From Prevotella sp. (GTDB lineage: Bacteria; Bacteroidota; Bacteroidia; Bacteroidales; Bacteroidaceae), in NCBI GenBank assembly GCA_017619755.1, contig JAFZRU010000024.1, forward strand, positions 1 through 54,902: a stretch of 54,902 nt of DNA, in the 5' to 3' direction. The position numbers and the translations under genes are program-made. This document shows positions 27,539 through 37,041 of this stretch, one piece after another; the first letter of the stretch is position 1; each line of letters starts with the position of its first letter. The notes beneath the pieces were generated by a model. The model was given only the letters and a program-made list of their open reading frames with translations, searched no databases and was not told the DNA's origin.

Positions 27539-28495
27539 ATGAGTTTCACAGAAACATCCGTTGACAAGCAAGGCACTCGCCGCCTCTCCTTCGAGGTGCT
27601 GCCCCCGTTGAAGGGCAACGGCACGTCGGCCCTCTTCGAGACCATCGAACAACTGCGCGAGTTCCAGCCCCGCTACATCAACATCACCACCCACCACAGC
27701 GAGTTTGTTTATAAGGAACTCGCCAACGGCCTCTTGGAGCGACGCCGCATCAGGCGACGCCCCGGCACCATCGCCATCGCCGCCGCCATCCAACAGAAAT
27801 TCGGCATCCCGGTGGTGCCGCACGTCATCTGCAGCGGAACGACCATCGAGAACATCGAATACGAACTGCTCGACCTGCAGTTCTTGGGCATCAGCAGTCT
27901 GCTGCTCCTCCGAGGCGACAAGGCCAAGGACGACAAGGTGTTCGCCCCCACCCCCGGCGGTCACGCCCACACCACCGACCTCATCCGCCAAGTGGTGCGC
28001 TTCAACGAGGGCTTTTTCGCCGACGGCACGCCCATGAAGCACCCCGGACAGCCGTTCCGCTTCGGCGTGGCCTGCTACCCGGAGAAGCATGAGGAGGCTC
28101 CCAATATGGAGCAGGATATGGCACACCTCCTGGAGAAGCAGCAACTCGGCGCCAGCTATGCCGTGACACAGATGTTCTTCGACAACCAACGATACTACGA
28201 CTTCGTGGCCAAGGCCCGCGCCATAGGCGTCACCATCCCCATCATCCCCGGCATCAAACCATTGGCGAAGCGCTCGCAGCTCACTATGGTACCCAAGACA
28301 TTCCATTGCGACCTGCCGCAGGCCCTGGCATCGGAGATGGTGAAATGCCGCGACGACGAGGATGTACGCCGCCTGGGTGTGGAGTGGGCTACGGAGCAGT
28401 GCCTCGACCTCTACCGCCACGGTGTGGAGAGCATCCATTTCTACACCGTCTCCGCCGTTCCCTCCGTCAGGGAGGTGGCCTCGCGACTGTTGTAA
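27539..28495 (+). CDS. metF: Methylenetetrahydrofolate reductase
   Basis: 318 residues from 27539 (323 from an ATG at 27524). Reduces 5,10-methylene-THF to 5-methyl-THF for methionine synthesis, with FAD. The TIM-barrel family start LSFEVLPPLKG is followed by YINITTHHSEF, LLLLRGD near residue 120, YPEKHEEAPN and TQMFFDNQRYYDF. The start at 27539 is preferred because the -7 box at 27509-27516 leaves almost no leader for 27524; both remain possible. It is the first gene of a cluster with holB, ricT and gldH. Confidence 0.93.
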   Translation: MSFTETSVDKQGTRRLSFEVLPPLKGNGTSALFETIEQLREFQPRYINITTHHSEFVYKELANGLLERRRIRRRPGTIAIAAAIQQKFGIPVVPHVICSGTTIENIEYELLDLQFLGISSLLLLRGDKAKDDKVFAPTPGGHAHTTDLIRQVVRFNEGFFADGTPMKHPGQPFRFGVACYPEKHEEAPNMEQDMAHLLEKQQLGASYAVTQMFFDNQRYYDFVAKARAIGVTIPIIPGIKPLAKRSQLTMVPKTFHCDLPQALASEMVKCRDDEDVRRLGVEWATEQCLDLYRHGVESIHFYTVSAVPSVREVASRLL

Positions 28496-28513
28496 ACCAT
28501 AACCCGAAGCGAC

Positions 28514-29647
28514 ATGAAATTTGAAGAGGTGATAGGACAACACGACGCGAAAGAGCGTCTGCGCACGCTACTGGCAGAGAACCGCCTGCCCCATGCGCTG
28601 CTCTTCTGCGGCCCCGAGGGCAACGGCAAGATGGCCCTTGCCTTGGCCTTCGCCTCCTACCTGCTGTGTAGCAACCGTCACGACGGCGACAGCTGCGGGA
28701 CGTGCCCGCAATGCACTATGCTGCGCAAATGGGCACACCCCGACCTCCACTTCACCTTCCCCGTCATCAAGCCCACTGGCTCGCCAGCCGACTACGTACC
28801 CATCAGCGACGACTTCATCCACGAATGGTACGACCTTCTCGCCGGCGGACCCTACTTCACCATCGAGCAGTGGCTCGACTCCATTGGCACCACCTCGCAG
28901 CAGGCCATCATGACGGTCAAGGAGGCCGACCTCGTGAGCCACAAACTCAGCCTGCGCTCCAGCCAAGGCGGCTACAAGGTGTCGCTCATCTGGCTGCCGG
29001 AGCGCATGAGGGAGGATGCCTCCAACAAGATGCTCAAGCTCATCGAGGAGCCCCCCTCGCAAACCGTCTTCCTCATAGTGAGCGAGAATCCATCGGCCCT
29101 CTTGGAGACCATCCGCAGCCGCACACAGCGGATGGACCTGCCACGCATCGAAAACGAGGAGATAGAGAAAGCCCTCGTGGCTAAAAGGGGCGTGGAGGCC
29201 ACGGCAGCCCACAAAATTGCGCGCTACGCCCAAGGCAGCTGGCTCGCTGCCCTCGACGCCCTCGACAACGAGAGCGAGAGCCGTGCCTTCCTCATCGACT
29301 TCATCAACCTCACCCGCCGCTCCTTCATGCGCGACGTGGGCGGGATGGCGCAATGGAGCAAGAACGTATCCACCTACGGGCGGGAGAAGGAGAAGCGCAT
29401 GCTCTCCTATTTCCTCCGCATGACACGAGAGAGCTTCATGTACAATTTCCATCACCCGGACCTGAGCTACATGACACAGGACGAGGAGAATTTCGTCAAA
29501 CGCTTCGCTCCCTACGTCAACGAGAAAAACGTGCTGCAGATTTCCGAACTGTTGTCGAAAGCCATCACCGACATCGGCCGCAACGCCAACGCCAAGATGG
29601 TGCTCTTCGACATCACCCTACAGCTCACTGCACTACTGAGACAATAA
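28514..29647 (+). CDS. holB: DNA polymerase III subunit delta'
   Basis: 377 residues. Clamp-loader subunit. AAA+ fold with the phosphate loop GPEGNGK (about 35-41) followed by Met where Ser/Thr is usual, consistent with a delta' that does not hydrolyse ATP. The zinc-type cysteines are seen in LLCSNRHDGDSCGTCPQC. The sensor 1 region NKMLKLIEEPPSQTVFLIVSE is clear. It begins 18 nt after metF and is followed by ricT after 35 nt. holB-ricT-gldH neighbours are common in Bacteroidota. Confidence 0.93.
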   Translation: MKFEEVIGQHDAKERLRTLLAENRLPHALLFCGPEGNGKMALALAFASYLLCSNRHDGDSCGTCPQCTMLRKWAHPDLHFTFPVIKPTGSPADYVPISDDFIHEWYDLLAGGPYFTIEQWLDSIGTTSQQAIMTVKEADLVSHKLSLRSSQGGYKVSLIWLPERMREDASNKMLKLIEEPPSQTVFLIVSENPSALLETIRSRTQRMDLPRIENEEIEKALVAKRGVEATAAHKIARYAQGSWLAALDALDNESESRAFLIDFINLTRRSFMRDVGGMAQWSKNVSTYGREKEKRMLSYFLRMTRESFMYNFHHPDLSYMTQDEENFVKRFAPYVNEKNVLQISELLSKAITDIGRNANAKMVLFDITLQLTALLRQ

Positions 29648-29682
29648 CCGGCTGTCTCCGAGCAGCCCCAAACCCCATCGCC

Positions 29683-30981
29683 ATGGACTACAAAAACATG
29701 ACCCTCATAACAAACGCCGGCTGCGACCGCGGCCTCTGCCGTCGCGGTGTTGGCAGGCAAGACAAACAGCTCAACACATACGACTGGCTGGCCGACATCC
29801 CAGGTAATGCCGACAGCACCGACCTCGTGGAGGTGCAGTTCAAAAACACCCGCAAGGGGTACTACCACAACGTCAACAACCTCGACCTGCGGAAGGGCGA
29901 CATCGTCGCCGTGGAGGCCAACCCGGGCCACGACATCGGCGTGGTGACACTCACCGGACAGTTGGTGAAGCTCCAACTGAAGAAGGCGAACCTGAAATCT
30001 GCCGACGACATCAAGCGCATCTACCGCATGGCCAAGCCCGTGGACATGGAAAAATACAAGGAGGCCAAAAGCCGCGAGCACGACACGATGATACAAAGCC
30101 GACAGATAGCCAAGGACTTGGGCCTTGACATGAAAATTGGCGACGTGGAATACCAAGGCGACGGCAACAAGGCCATCTTCTACTACATCGCCGACGAGCG
30201 CGTGGACTTCAGACAACTCATCAAGGTGCTGGCCGAAACCTTCCACGTAAGAATAGAAATGAAGCAGATTGGCGCCCGCCAGGAGGCAGGGCGCATCGGC
30301 GGTACCGGCCCCTGCGGCCGCGAACTGTGCTGCGCCACCTGGATGAAAAACTTCATCAGCGTGAGCACCAACGCCGCACGTTTCCAAGACATCTCGCTCA
30401 ACCCCCAGAAGCTCGCCGGCATGTGCGCCAAACTCAAGTGCTGTCTCAACTACGAGGTGGACAACTACATGGAGGCTTCCAAGCGGCTTCCTCCCAAAGA
30501 AGCGGTGCTTCAGACGACCGATGCCGACTACTTCCTCTTCAAGGCCGACATCCTCGCCGGACTGGTGTCATACTCCACCGACAAGCGCGCCGCTGTCAAC
30601 GTGGAGACCATCACCATGGAACGCGCCAAGGAAATCATCGAGATGAACAAGCATGGTGAGAAGCCTGAATCACTACAGGAGGACGGCTACGCTGTCGATG
30701 AACACCCCATTGACTTGTTGGAGGGTGAGAGCATCACCCGCTTCGACAAGAGCAAGAAGAAGAAAAAGCGCAAGGTGAAAGCTGAAAGGCAAGAAGCCAA
30801 GGAGAACATCGTCAAGGAGCCCAAGCAACCAAAGGCTCCCGCCGTTCCCAAAGTGGAGAAGGGCAAGGTTGTCGGTGGCGACAAACCACAGCAGGAGAAG
30901 GCTCTGCAAGGCCAGCGCTACAAGCGCTACAACCAGCGCAAGGGTCATCAAGGCAAGGGACCGGAGGATGCCATGCCATGA
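29683..30981 (+). CDS. ricT: PSP1 domain protein (RicT-like)
   Basis: 432 residues from the ATG at 29683; the open frame upstream is inside holB. The PSP1 C-terminal domain shows RIGGTGPCGRELCCATW (about 206-222) and MCAKLKCCLNYE (about 247-258), the cysteine clusters that in RicT bind iron-sulfur in the RicAFT complex. In Bacillus the complex affects RNase Y processing; its job in Bacteroidota is not settled. A Lys/Glu-rich tail of about 90 residues follows and is probably disordered. The stop overlaps the gldH start. Confidence 0.88.
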   Translation: MDYKNMTLITNAGCDRGLCRRGVGRQDKQLNTYDWLADIPGNADSTDLVEVQFKNTRKGYYHNVNNLDLRKGDIVAVEANPGHDIGVVTLTGQLVKLQLKKANLKSADDIKRIYRMAKPVDMEKYKEAKSREHDTMIQSRQIAKDLGLDMKIGDVEYQGDGNKAIFYYIADERVDFRQLIKVLAETFHVRIEMKQIGARQEAGRIGGTGPCGRELCCATWMKNFISVSTNAARFQDISLNPQKLAGMCAKLKCCLNYEVDNYMEASKRLPPKEAVLQTTDADYFLFKADILAGLVSYSTDKRAAVNVETITMERAKEIIEMNKHGEKPESLQEDGYAVDEHPIDLLEGESITRFDKSKKKKKRKVKAERQEAKENIVKEPKQPKAPAVPKVEKGKVVGGDKPQQEKALQGQRYKRYNQRKGHQGKGPEDAMP

Positions 30982-31466
30982 ACGGGAAAGCATTTGCCGC
31001 CGCCCTGACGGTCGTGATGGCCACCTTGTCGGCTTGCTACCAAAGCACGGCTTATTTCAGATATTTCTCCACCCCCATCGAGGGATGGGAGCGCGACAGC
31101 GTGCTCCACTACCACGTACCGGCGGTGAGAGCGGCGGGATTATACGTGGAGGAAATCGGCGTAAGACCCTCTGCCACCTATCCCTTCAAGCAACTGTCGT
31201 TGGTGGTGGACCAGAAAATCATCTCCACCAACGACAGCCACTCCAACATTTTCAAAAGCGACACCATCATCATCGACGTGTATGACGACGAGGGACACCT
31301 GCGAGGCAAGGGCATCGACTTGCGGCAGTTGGTCACGCCGGTGAAAGGGCTTCGCCTGCAGGCTGGCGACTCCATCGCCATGGCCATCCGTCACAACATG
31401 CGTCGTTATGCCATCGAGGGCATCAGCGACGTAGGCCTGAAAGTCACCAGGGCCTACGGCGACTGA
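30978..31466 (+). CDS. gldH: GldH family lipoprotein
   Basis: 162 residues. Lipobox TLSAC gives Cys20, then the family opening YQSTAYFRYFSTPIEGWERDS. GldH is needed for gliding in Flavobacterium but is conserved in non-gliding Bacteroidota, where it is an envelope lipoprotein of uncertain role. The start overlaps the ricT stop by 4 nt (ATGA), so the two are coupled. Convergent with the SDR gene. Confidence 0.9.
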   Translation: MNGKAFAAALTVVMATLSACYQSTAYFRYFSTPIEGWERDSVLHYHVPAVRAAGLYVEEIGVRPSATYPFKQLSLVVDQKIISTNDSHSNIFKSDTIIIDVYDDEGHLRGKGIDLRQLVTPVKGLRLQAGDSIAMAIRHNMRRYAIEGISDVGLKVTRAYGD

Positions 31467-31474
31467 CATTAATT

Positions 31475-32230
31475 TCATTTGCGCATGATGACACTTCCGC
31501 TTGCCTGATGGGTGGCAAGCACAAGCACCTCGGCTATTTGCACATGCTCCGGAGCGTTGGCGGCGAAGACTGCCACGTCGGCGATGTCGTCGCCGGTGAG
31601 CGGCTTGATGCCCTGATAGACCTTGGCCGCCCGTTCATAGTCGCCAAGGAAGCGCACATTGCTGAAATTGGTCTCCACCAATCCCGGCTTCAGGTTGGTC
31701 ACCCTCACAGCCGTGTTGGCCACGTCAATGCGCAGACCGTCGCTCAGAGCCTTGACAGCCGCCTTCGTGGCGCAATAGACGTTGCCTCCTGCGTAGGCGG
31801 CATCGCCGGCCACCGACCCGATGTTGATGACATGCCCTCGGTTGCGGGCCACCATTCCAGGCACCACCAAGCGGGTCATGGTGAGCAACCCCTTGATGTT
31901 GGTGTCGATCATCGTCTCCCAGTCCACAGGGTTTCCCTCATATTCCGGCTCCAAACCTAATGCCAGGCCGGCATTGTTGACCAGCACGTCGATGTCGCAC
32001 CACTGCTCCGGCAGGCTCTCAACAGCTTCTGCGGCAGCAGCTCGGTCGCGCACGTCGAACACCAATGTAAACACCTGGCATCCCTTTTCTTCCAGTTCAG
32101 ACTTTATTTTTTCCAACTTTTCGCCAATCCTCCCCGTAAGGATGAGGCGGTCGCCATTTTCGGCGAATTTCTTAGCGCACCCGAGGCCAATGCCGCTCGT
32201 CGCACCCGTAATCAATACCGTTTTGTTCAT
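31475..32230 (-). CDS. SDR family NAD(P)-dependent oxidoreductase
   Basis: 251 residues from the ATG at 32230; the upstream extension overlaps rodA and lacks homology. Classical short-chain dehydrogenase: cofactor loop TGATSGIG (8-15), NNAGLALG, catalytic Ser in INIGSVAGDAAYAGG, Tyr-Lys pair in YCATK (about 151-155). Resembles YdfG-type 3-hydroxy acid dehydrogenases. Substrate unknown. It lies 52 nt after rodA and might share its transcript. Confidence 0.9.
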   Translation of the reverse strand: MNKTVLITGATSGIGLGCAKKFAENGDRLILTGRIGEKLEKIKSELEEKGCQVFTLVFDVRDRAAAAEAVESLPEQWCDIDVLVNNAGLALGLEPEYEGNPVDWETMIDTNIKGLLTMTRLVVPGMVARNRGHVINIGSVAGDAAYAGGNVYCATKAAVKALSDGLRIDVANTAVRVTNLKPGLVETNFSNVRFLGDYERAAKVYQGIKPLTGDDIADVAVFAANAPEHVQIAEVLVLATHQASGSVIMRK

Positions 32231-32282
32231 ATATTCTCCTGTTTTTGGTAAAATGTGTGTTTTTCCTTCATCTTTCTTCCCA

Positions 32283-33752
32283 TCACGTCCTCGCCATATT
32301 TCTCCCGGCGTCGATGCGCAGGAAGATGAAGAGGAGGATGGTGAAGCCCCACAGCGAACTGCCTCCATAACTGAAGAAGGGCAGCGGGATGCCAATCACC
32401 GGCGTCAGGCCAAGTACCATGCCCACGTTGATGAACACGTGGAAGAGGAAGATGCTCAACACGCAGTATCCATAGACCCTTCCAAACTTGAACGGCTGTC
32501 TCTCCGACAAGACGATGAGACGCAAGATAAGCGCCAAGAAAAGGAGCAACACGCCGGCAGAACCAAGGAAGCCCTCCTCCTCACCCACGGTGCAGAAGAT
32601 GAAGTCGGTGTCCTGCTCTGGCACAAACTTCAACTTCGTCTGCGTGCCGTTGAGGAATCCCTTGCCCTTCAGCCCACCGGAGCCGATGGCAATCTGACTT
32701 TGGTGCACGTTGTAGCCCAAGTCGCTCGTATCCTCCGTCATACCCAACGTTACCTTGATGCGGTTCTGCTGGTATTCCTCCATCACGTCGTTGAGCACGA
32801 TGCTGGCGGAATAGAAGAAGATGATGGAGCCGAGGGTGAACATGGCCACATAAAGAAAGTTTCCCACACGGGTGCTGAGTCCTTGATAGAGGTAGTACCC
32901 TATGAGCGTGGCACAAAGAATGAGCTGCACCCACACGATGTCGAAGGGTATGACATATTCAGAGAAGAGGAGGAACACCATGGTGACACTCAAAATGATG
33001 CCGGTGAGCCGAGTAGCCTTTGGCTTGTCGTCACAATAGACATACACCATCCCCGAGGAGAAGAGCTGAATGAGAAGGAGGACGACAAACTTTCCCACTG
33101 AGGTGGGCGTGTCCCAAAGCGTGGCTTGCTCATACCTGATGCCCACGACGAAATAAAGCACCATGGCCACTCCCGTGAAGAGGATGCTCCCCGTCATCCC
33201 CTCCCGGTAGAACATGAGGAAGAAAGCGAGATAGACAAGCGCCGAACCTGTCTCGTGCTGCAAGACGATACATGCCATGGGGACGAGAACGATGGCGCAC
33301 GAGAGGGCGAAGTCTCTCAGGCGGTGGATGTTGTAGCCGTAAGAGCTCATGAACTTGCTGATGGCGAGTGCCGTAGCGAACTTGGCGAACTCCGCCGGCT
33401 GCACCCTCACCGGGCCTAAGACAAGCCAAGACCGTGAGCCTTTGATGGTGACGGGGTTGAAGATGGTGGCGAAGAGGAGAAGCACGAAAAAAGCATACAA
33501 CACGTAGGCGAAGGTGTCGTAATACTTGTTGTCGAGCAAAAGCAGAACGAAACCGAGGCAGATGGAGGTGCCTATCCACACCAACTGCATGCCCGAGCGT
33601 GTGGAGACGCTCAGGATGTCTGGCTCGCTGAAGGAGTAGCTGGCTCCGCAGACGCTCATCCATCCGAAGACGAGGAGCGCCACGTAGATGGCGATGGTCC
33701 AATAGTCGAGCGACGCCAGCACGCCGGTCTGGTTATCTGTCTTTGCTTCCAT
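32283..33752 (-). CDS. rodA: Rod shape-determining protein, SEDS glycosyltransferase
   Basis: 489 residues, polytopic. SEDS family: PAEFAKFATALAISKFM and the final block GIPLPFFSYGGSSLWGF are the signature regions. RodA polymerises lipid II during cell elongation together with its class B penicillin-binding protein, whose gene overlaps it by 20 nt upstream. Last gene of the elongation operon. Confidence 0.95.
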   Translation of the reverse strand: MEAKTDNQTGVLASLDYWTIAIYVALLVFGWMSVCGASYSFSEPDILSVSTRSGMQLVWIGTSICLGFVLLLLDNKYYDTFAYVLYAFFVLLLFATIFNPVTIKGSRSWLVLGPVRVQPAEFAKFATALAISKFMSSYGYNIHRLRDFALSCAIVLVPMACIVLQHETGSALVYLAFFLMFYREGMTGSILFTGVAMVLYFVVGIRYEQATLWDTPTSVGKFVVLLLIQLFSSGMVYVYCDDKPKATRLTGIILSVTMVFLLFSEYVIPFDIVWVQLILCATLIGYYLYQGLSTRVGNFLYVAMFTLGSIIFFYSASIVLNDVMEEYQQNRIKVTLGMTEDTSDLGYNVHQSQIAIGSGGLKGKGFLNGTQTKLKFVPEQDTDFIFCTVGEEEGFLGSAGVLLLFLALILRLIVLSERQPFKFGRVYGYCVLSIFLFHVFINVGMVLGLTPVIGIPLPFFSYGGSSLWGFTILLFIFLRIDAGRNMART

Positions 33753-35598
33753 ATTTCAAATGTTGGCTTTGTATTCTTGCCGCCTGGCGCTTGGAACTCT
33801 CGGAAAGTTCTCCCTTGATGTACTGCTCCATCATGAGCGAGCCTATCGGCACGCCGTAAGTGGCCCCGAAGCCACCGTTCTCCACATAGACGCTGATGGC
33901 AATCTTGGGGTTTTGCATGGGGGCGAAGCCCATGAAGACGGAGTGGTCGCGACCCTTGTTCTGGGCCGTGCCCGTCTTTCCACACACCTCGTAGTCGCGA
34001 CGGTTGGCATGTCGGCAGGTGCCGGCGGTGACGGCGCGGCGCATGCCGCGTGCCACCAAGTCGTAGTATTGTGAGCCGCCTCCCTTGGTGTATGCCATGG
34101 TGTATTTCTTCACGGTGTAGATGCTGTCGATGGCCTCCCCCTTGATGCTCTTCACCACATGAGGCGTGATGTACCATCCCCTGTTGGCGATGGTGGCGCA
34201 GAGGTTGGCTATTTGCAGCGGTGTGAGCGTCACCTCCCCTTGACCGATGGAGATGCTGATGACGCCCAAGGCGTTCCAATTGTGCTTGAAAGCCTTGTCA
34301 TAGTAGGTGGCGTTGGGAATCATGCCTCTCTTCTCTCCGGGGAGGTCGATGCCGAGGGGGTATCCGAACCCCATGCTCACCATGTAGTCCCTCCATGTGT
34401 CCATAGCGTTCTGGAGCGTACCATATTTCTTGGTGTTGGTCAGCATGTAGTAGAGTCCCCAACAGAAATAGCCGTTGCAGGAGGTGCCGATGGCGGGTAT
34501 GAGGTTGAGCGGGGAGGGATGTCCGTGGCAGCCTACTCGCATGCCCCTGGTGACAAATCCCCTGTGGCATGAATATTTCGTGGTGGAGTCAATGATGCCC
34601 TCGGAGAGGAAAGTGAGTGCCTGACTGGGTTTGAACGTGGAGCCGGGAGGGTATTGGCCCATGATGGAGCGGTTGAGCAGCGGTGTAGAGGGGTCTTTCG
34701 CCAACAACCGCTGGTTCTTGCCCCTTTGTCTGCCAATCATTATTCGAGGGTCGAAAGACGGCGACGACACCAGGCAAAGCACTTCGCCGGTGGAAGGCTC
34801 GATGGCCACGATGCTCCCTCGCTTTCCTTCGAGGAGGCGCTCGCCAAGCTGCTGCAGCTTGATGTCTATGCCTAAGACGAGGTCTTTGCCAGGGGTGGGC
34901 TGTGTGTCAAACTGACCATCCTTGTAGTTGCCCTGGATGCGTCCGCGGACGTCGCGCAGCAGGATTTGCACACCCTTCTTCCCCCGAAGCACCTTCTCGT
35001 AGGAACGCTCCACACCGATTTTCCCGATGTAGTCACCCGGCTGGTAGTAGTCGTCGTCCTTTACGTCTTCGGGAGAGACCTCCGCCACGTCGCCAAGCAA
35101 GAGTGCGGCATTGGGATATTGGTACTGCCTGATGCTTCTGCGCTGGATGTAGAAGCCGGGGAACTTGTAAGCCATCTCCTGGAAGACGCTGAATTCCTTG
35201 TCAGAGAGCTGTGACATGAAGACCTGCTGCGTATAGGATGAATATCCCCGGTTTTTGGTCTTGTCCTGTATGTCGCTCATGCGCTTGACGAAATACTCTC
35301 GTGTGATGTTGAGGGCCTTGCAGAGTTCCAAGGTGTCTATTCTCGACTGCATCTCGTTGACGATGACCATGATGTCGTATGATGGTTGGTTGAAGACGAG
35401 GAGGTCGTCGTTGCGGTCGAAGATGACCCCCCGGGAGGGGAACTCCACCTTTTTGAGGAAAGCGTTGCTGTCGGCGTTCTGCTTGTAGTCGTCGCTCATG
35501 ATTTGCAAGGTGAAAAGACGCACGATGTACAGGGCCACGATGGCTGTTGCCACCCCGGCAATGACATATTTCCTCTTTTCCAGGTCGTAATCTTTCAT
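33733..35598 (-). CDS. mrdA: Penicillin-binding protein 2 (transpeptidase)
   Basis: 621 residues. One N-terminal membrane anchor (about 11-31), a dimerisation domain, and a transpeptidase domain with the nucleophile Ser320 in STFK, SCN in GTSCNGYF near 380, and KTGTAQN near 540. Crosslinks peptidoglycan in the elongasome with RodA. Its 3' end overlaps rodA. Confidence 0.95.
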   Translation of the reverse strand: MKDYDLEKRKYVIAGVATAIVALYIVRLFTLQIMSDDYKQNADSNAFLKKVEFPSRGVIFDRNDDLLVFNQPSYDIMVIVNEMQSRIDTLELCKALNITREYFVKRMSDIQDKTKNRGYSSYTQQVFMSQLSDKEFSVFQEMAYKFPGFYIQRRSIRQYQYPNAALLLGDVAEVSPEDVKDDDYYQPGDYIGKIGVERSYEKVLRGKKGVQILLRDVRGRIQGNYKDGQFDTQPTPGKDLVLGIDIKLQQLGERLLEGKRGSIVAIEPSTGEVLCLVSSPSFDPRIMIGRQRGKNQRLLAKDPSTPLLNRSIMGQYPPGSTFKPSQALTFLSEGIIDSTTKYSCHRGFVTRGMRVGCHGHPSPLNLIPAIGTSCNGYFCWGLYYMLTNTKKYGTLQNAMDTWRDYMVSMGFGYPLGIDLPGEKRGMIPNATYYDKAFKHNWNALGVISISIGQGEVTLTPLQIANLCATIANRGWYITPHVVKSIKGEAIDSIYTVKKYTMAYTKGGGSQYYDLVARGMRRAVTAGTCRHANRRDYEVCGKTGTAQNKGRDHSVFMGFAPMQNPKIAISVYVENGGFGATYGVPIGSLMMEQYIKGELSESSKRQAARIQSQHLKYGSKDR

Positions 35599-35641
35599 CT
35601 ATGTCCAATCAATCACGACGCCAGCCCCTTGGGGGCGTCAT

Positions 35642-36148
35642 TCAGTCTTTCTTTCTTTTCAAACTATCGATAGCAACGACAAGAGCCACGGTGAGCAACG
35701 TACTTGCCACGACACATTCCAACCATCTCAGGTAGTTGAGGAAGCTGAACATCTCGAGGGTGAAATAGGCGATGCAGAAGCCGCCTGTCAGCACGGTGGC
35801 ATAGTTGACAAAAGGCTTGGCACCGATGGTGGACACCGATGGTACCAAGTCGCCATCTCCCTCCCTCGTCATGAAGAGGTCGAGTACGTATGGTTGTGCC
35901 ATGGCAGCCATGGTGAGCGATGCCGCCGTCACCCCCGGCGTGTTGGCAAACGTGTCAAGTACGATGCCCATGGCGAAAGCCCATGTGATCATGGCCCATT
36001 TGGCCATTCCCTTCTTCATGGTGATGACGAAGAAGATGTAGGGCATGGGGATGGCGATGCCGAAGAGCTGCACATGGTTGAGGATGAACACTTGTGCCAG
36101 TGTCAGCAGGATGAAGAGCAGCGAAAGCCTAAGGAAATCGTGGTTCAT
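35642..36148 (-). CDS. mreD: Rod shape-determining protein MreD
   Basis: 168 residues from the ATG at 36148, 7 nt after the mreC stop; the longer frame would overlap mreC. Five or six membrane segments, small polytopic protein with the family position between mreC and pbp2. Part of the elongation complex; sequence conservation in MreD is weak, so the call rests partly on position. Confidence 0.88.
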   Translation of the reverse strand: MNHDFLRLSLLFILLTLAQVFILNHVQLFGIAIPMPYIFFVITMKKGMAKWAMITWAFAMGIVLDTFANTPGVTAASLTMAAMAQPYVLDLFMTREGDGDLVPSVSTIGAKPFVNYATVLTGGFCIAYFTLEMFSFLNYLRWLECVVASTLLTVALVVAIDSLKRKKD

Positions 36149-36155
36149 GGCGTGC

Positions 36156-37031
36156 TTAGTTACTCTGTGGTTTGAGAGAATCGACAGCCTGCCTGAGTAG
36201 TTCAAGCTGCTCCTTCACCGCCGCGTCATCGATGACACACACGTCGCGCAGGTTGCCGAAATTGGTTGTCAACTTCACCTTCAGCCTGAAGGACAGTCCG
36301 TCGCGGGAGTCCTCCTTGGAGAGGATGGTGCCCACCATGACTCCCGGTGGGAACATGGCGGAATATCCGCTGGTGGTGACGGTGTCTCCGTTCTCGAAGA
36401 GAGCGTGCCTTGGTATGTCGTCAACGTATGCGATGTCGGAAGGCCCGCCGCTCCAATGCAAGTATCCGAAATATCCCTTTCTCTGAATGGTGCAGCTGAT
36501 GTTCGACTTGTAATTGAGCACGGGGATGACGACGGCATAGTGCCTCGACGCCATATAGACCACCCCCACCACGCCATTGCCGCACACCACGCCCATGTCG
36601 GCGTGCACGCCATCACGAAGCCCCTTGTCGATGGTCATCATGTTGTCGGCCTTGGAGATGGAGTTGCCGATGACCTTGGCGGGGATGAGCTTGTAGGACT
36701 CGAGCCCCTGCACCCGCACGAGCCCGCTGTCCACGTAGGTGCTGTCATACTTCACGCGCACCTCGGTGAGTTGCTCTCTGAGCAAGGTCACCTCCCTTTC
36801 GAGCAAGAGGTTTCTCTCGGTGAGCTGTCGGTTGGCATTGCCCCGTCCCACGAAAGAGTGAAGCCATGCATCTCCCTCAAGGGTGAGGCCGGTGAGATAG
36901 TTGGCCGAAGTGAACCATACGCTTCCCTGATAGTTGTTATACTGGAAAACCAGTATGAGACTGATTACCTCAAGCAACACGAAGAGGAACCAGTAGTTGT
37001 ATTTCTTGAGAAACTCTATGAGATTGCGCAT
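36156..37031 (-). CDS. mreC: Rod shape-determining protein MreC
   Basis: 291 residues. One membrane segment (about 12-32), a coiled coil (about 65-100, LTERNLLLEREVTLLREQL) and two beta domains with the family segment DKGLRDGVHADMGVVCGNGVVG. A periplasmic scaffold that activates PBP2-RodA. Between mreB and mreD in the operon. Confidence 0.93.
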   Translation of the reverse strand: MRNLIEFLKKYNYWFLFVLLEVISLILVFQYNNYQGSVWFTSANYLTGLTLEGDAWLHSFVGRGNANRQLTERNLLLEREVTLLREQLTEVRVKYDSTYVDSGLVRVQGLESYKLIPAKVIGNSISKADNMMTIDKGLRDGVHADMGVVCGNGVVGVVYMASRHYAVVIPVLNYKSNISCTIQRKGYFGYLHWSGGPSDIAYVDDIPRHALFENGDTVTTSGYSAMFPPGVMVGTILSKEDSRDGLSFRLKVKLTTNFGNLRDVCVIDDAAVKEQLELLRQAVDSLKPQSN

Positions 37032-37041
37032 GGCATGGTTG

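Noticed and set aside
31821-33101. 426-codon plus-strand frame
   Set aside because: Runs antisense across the SDR and rodA genes, which have clear motifs.
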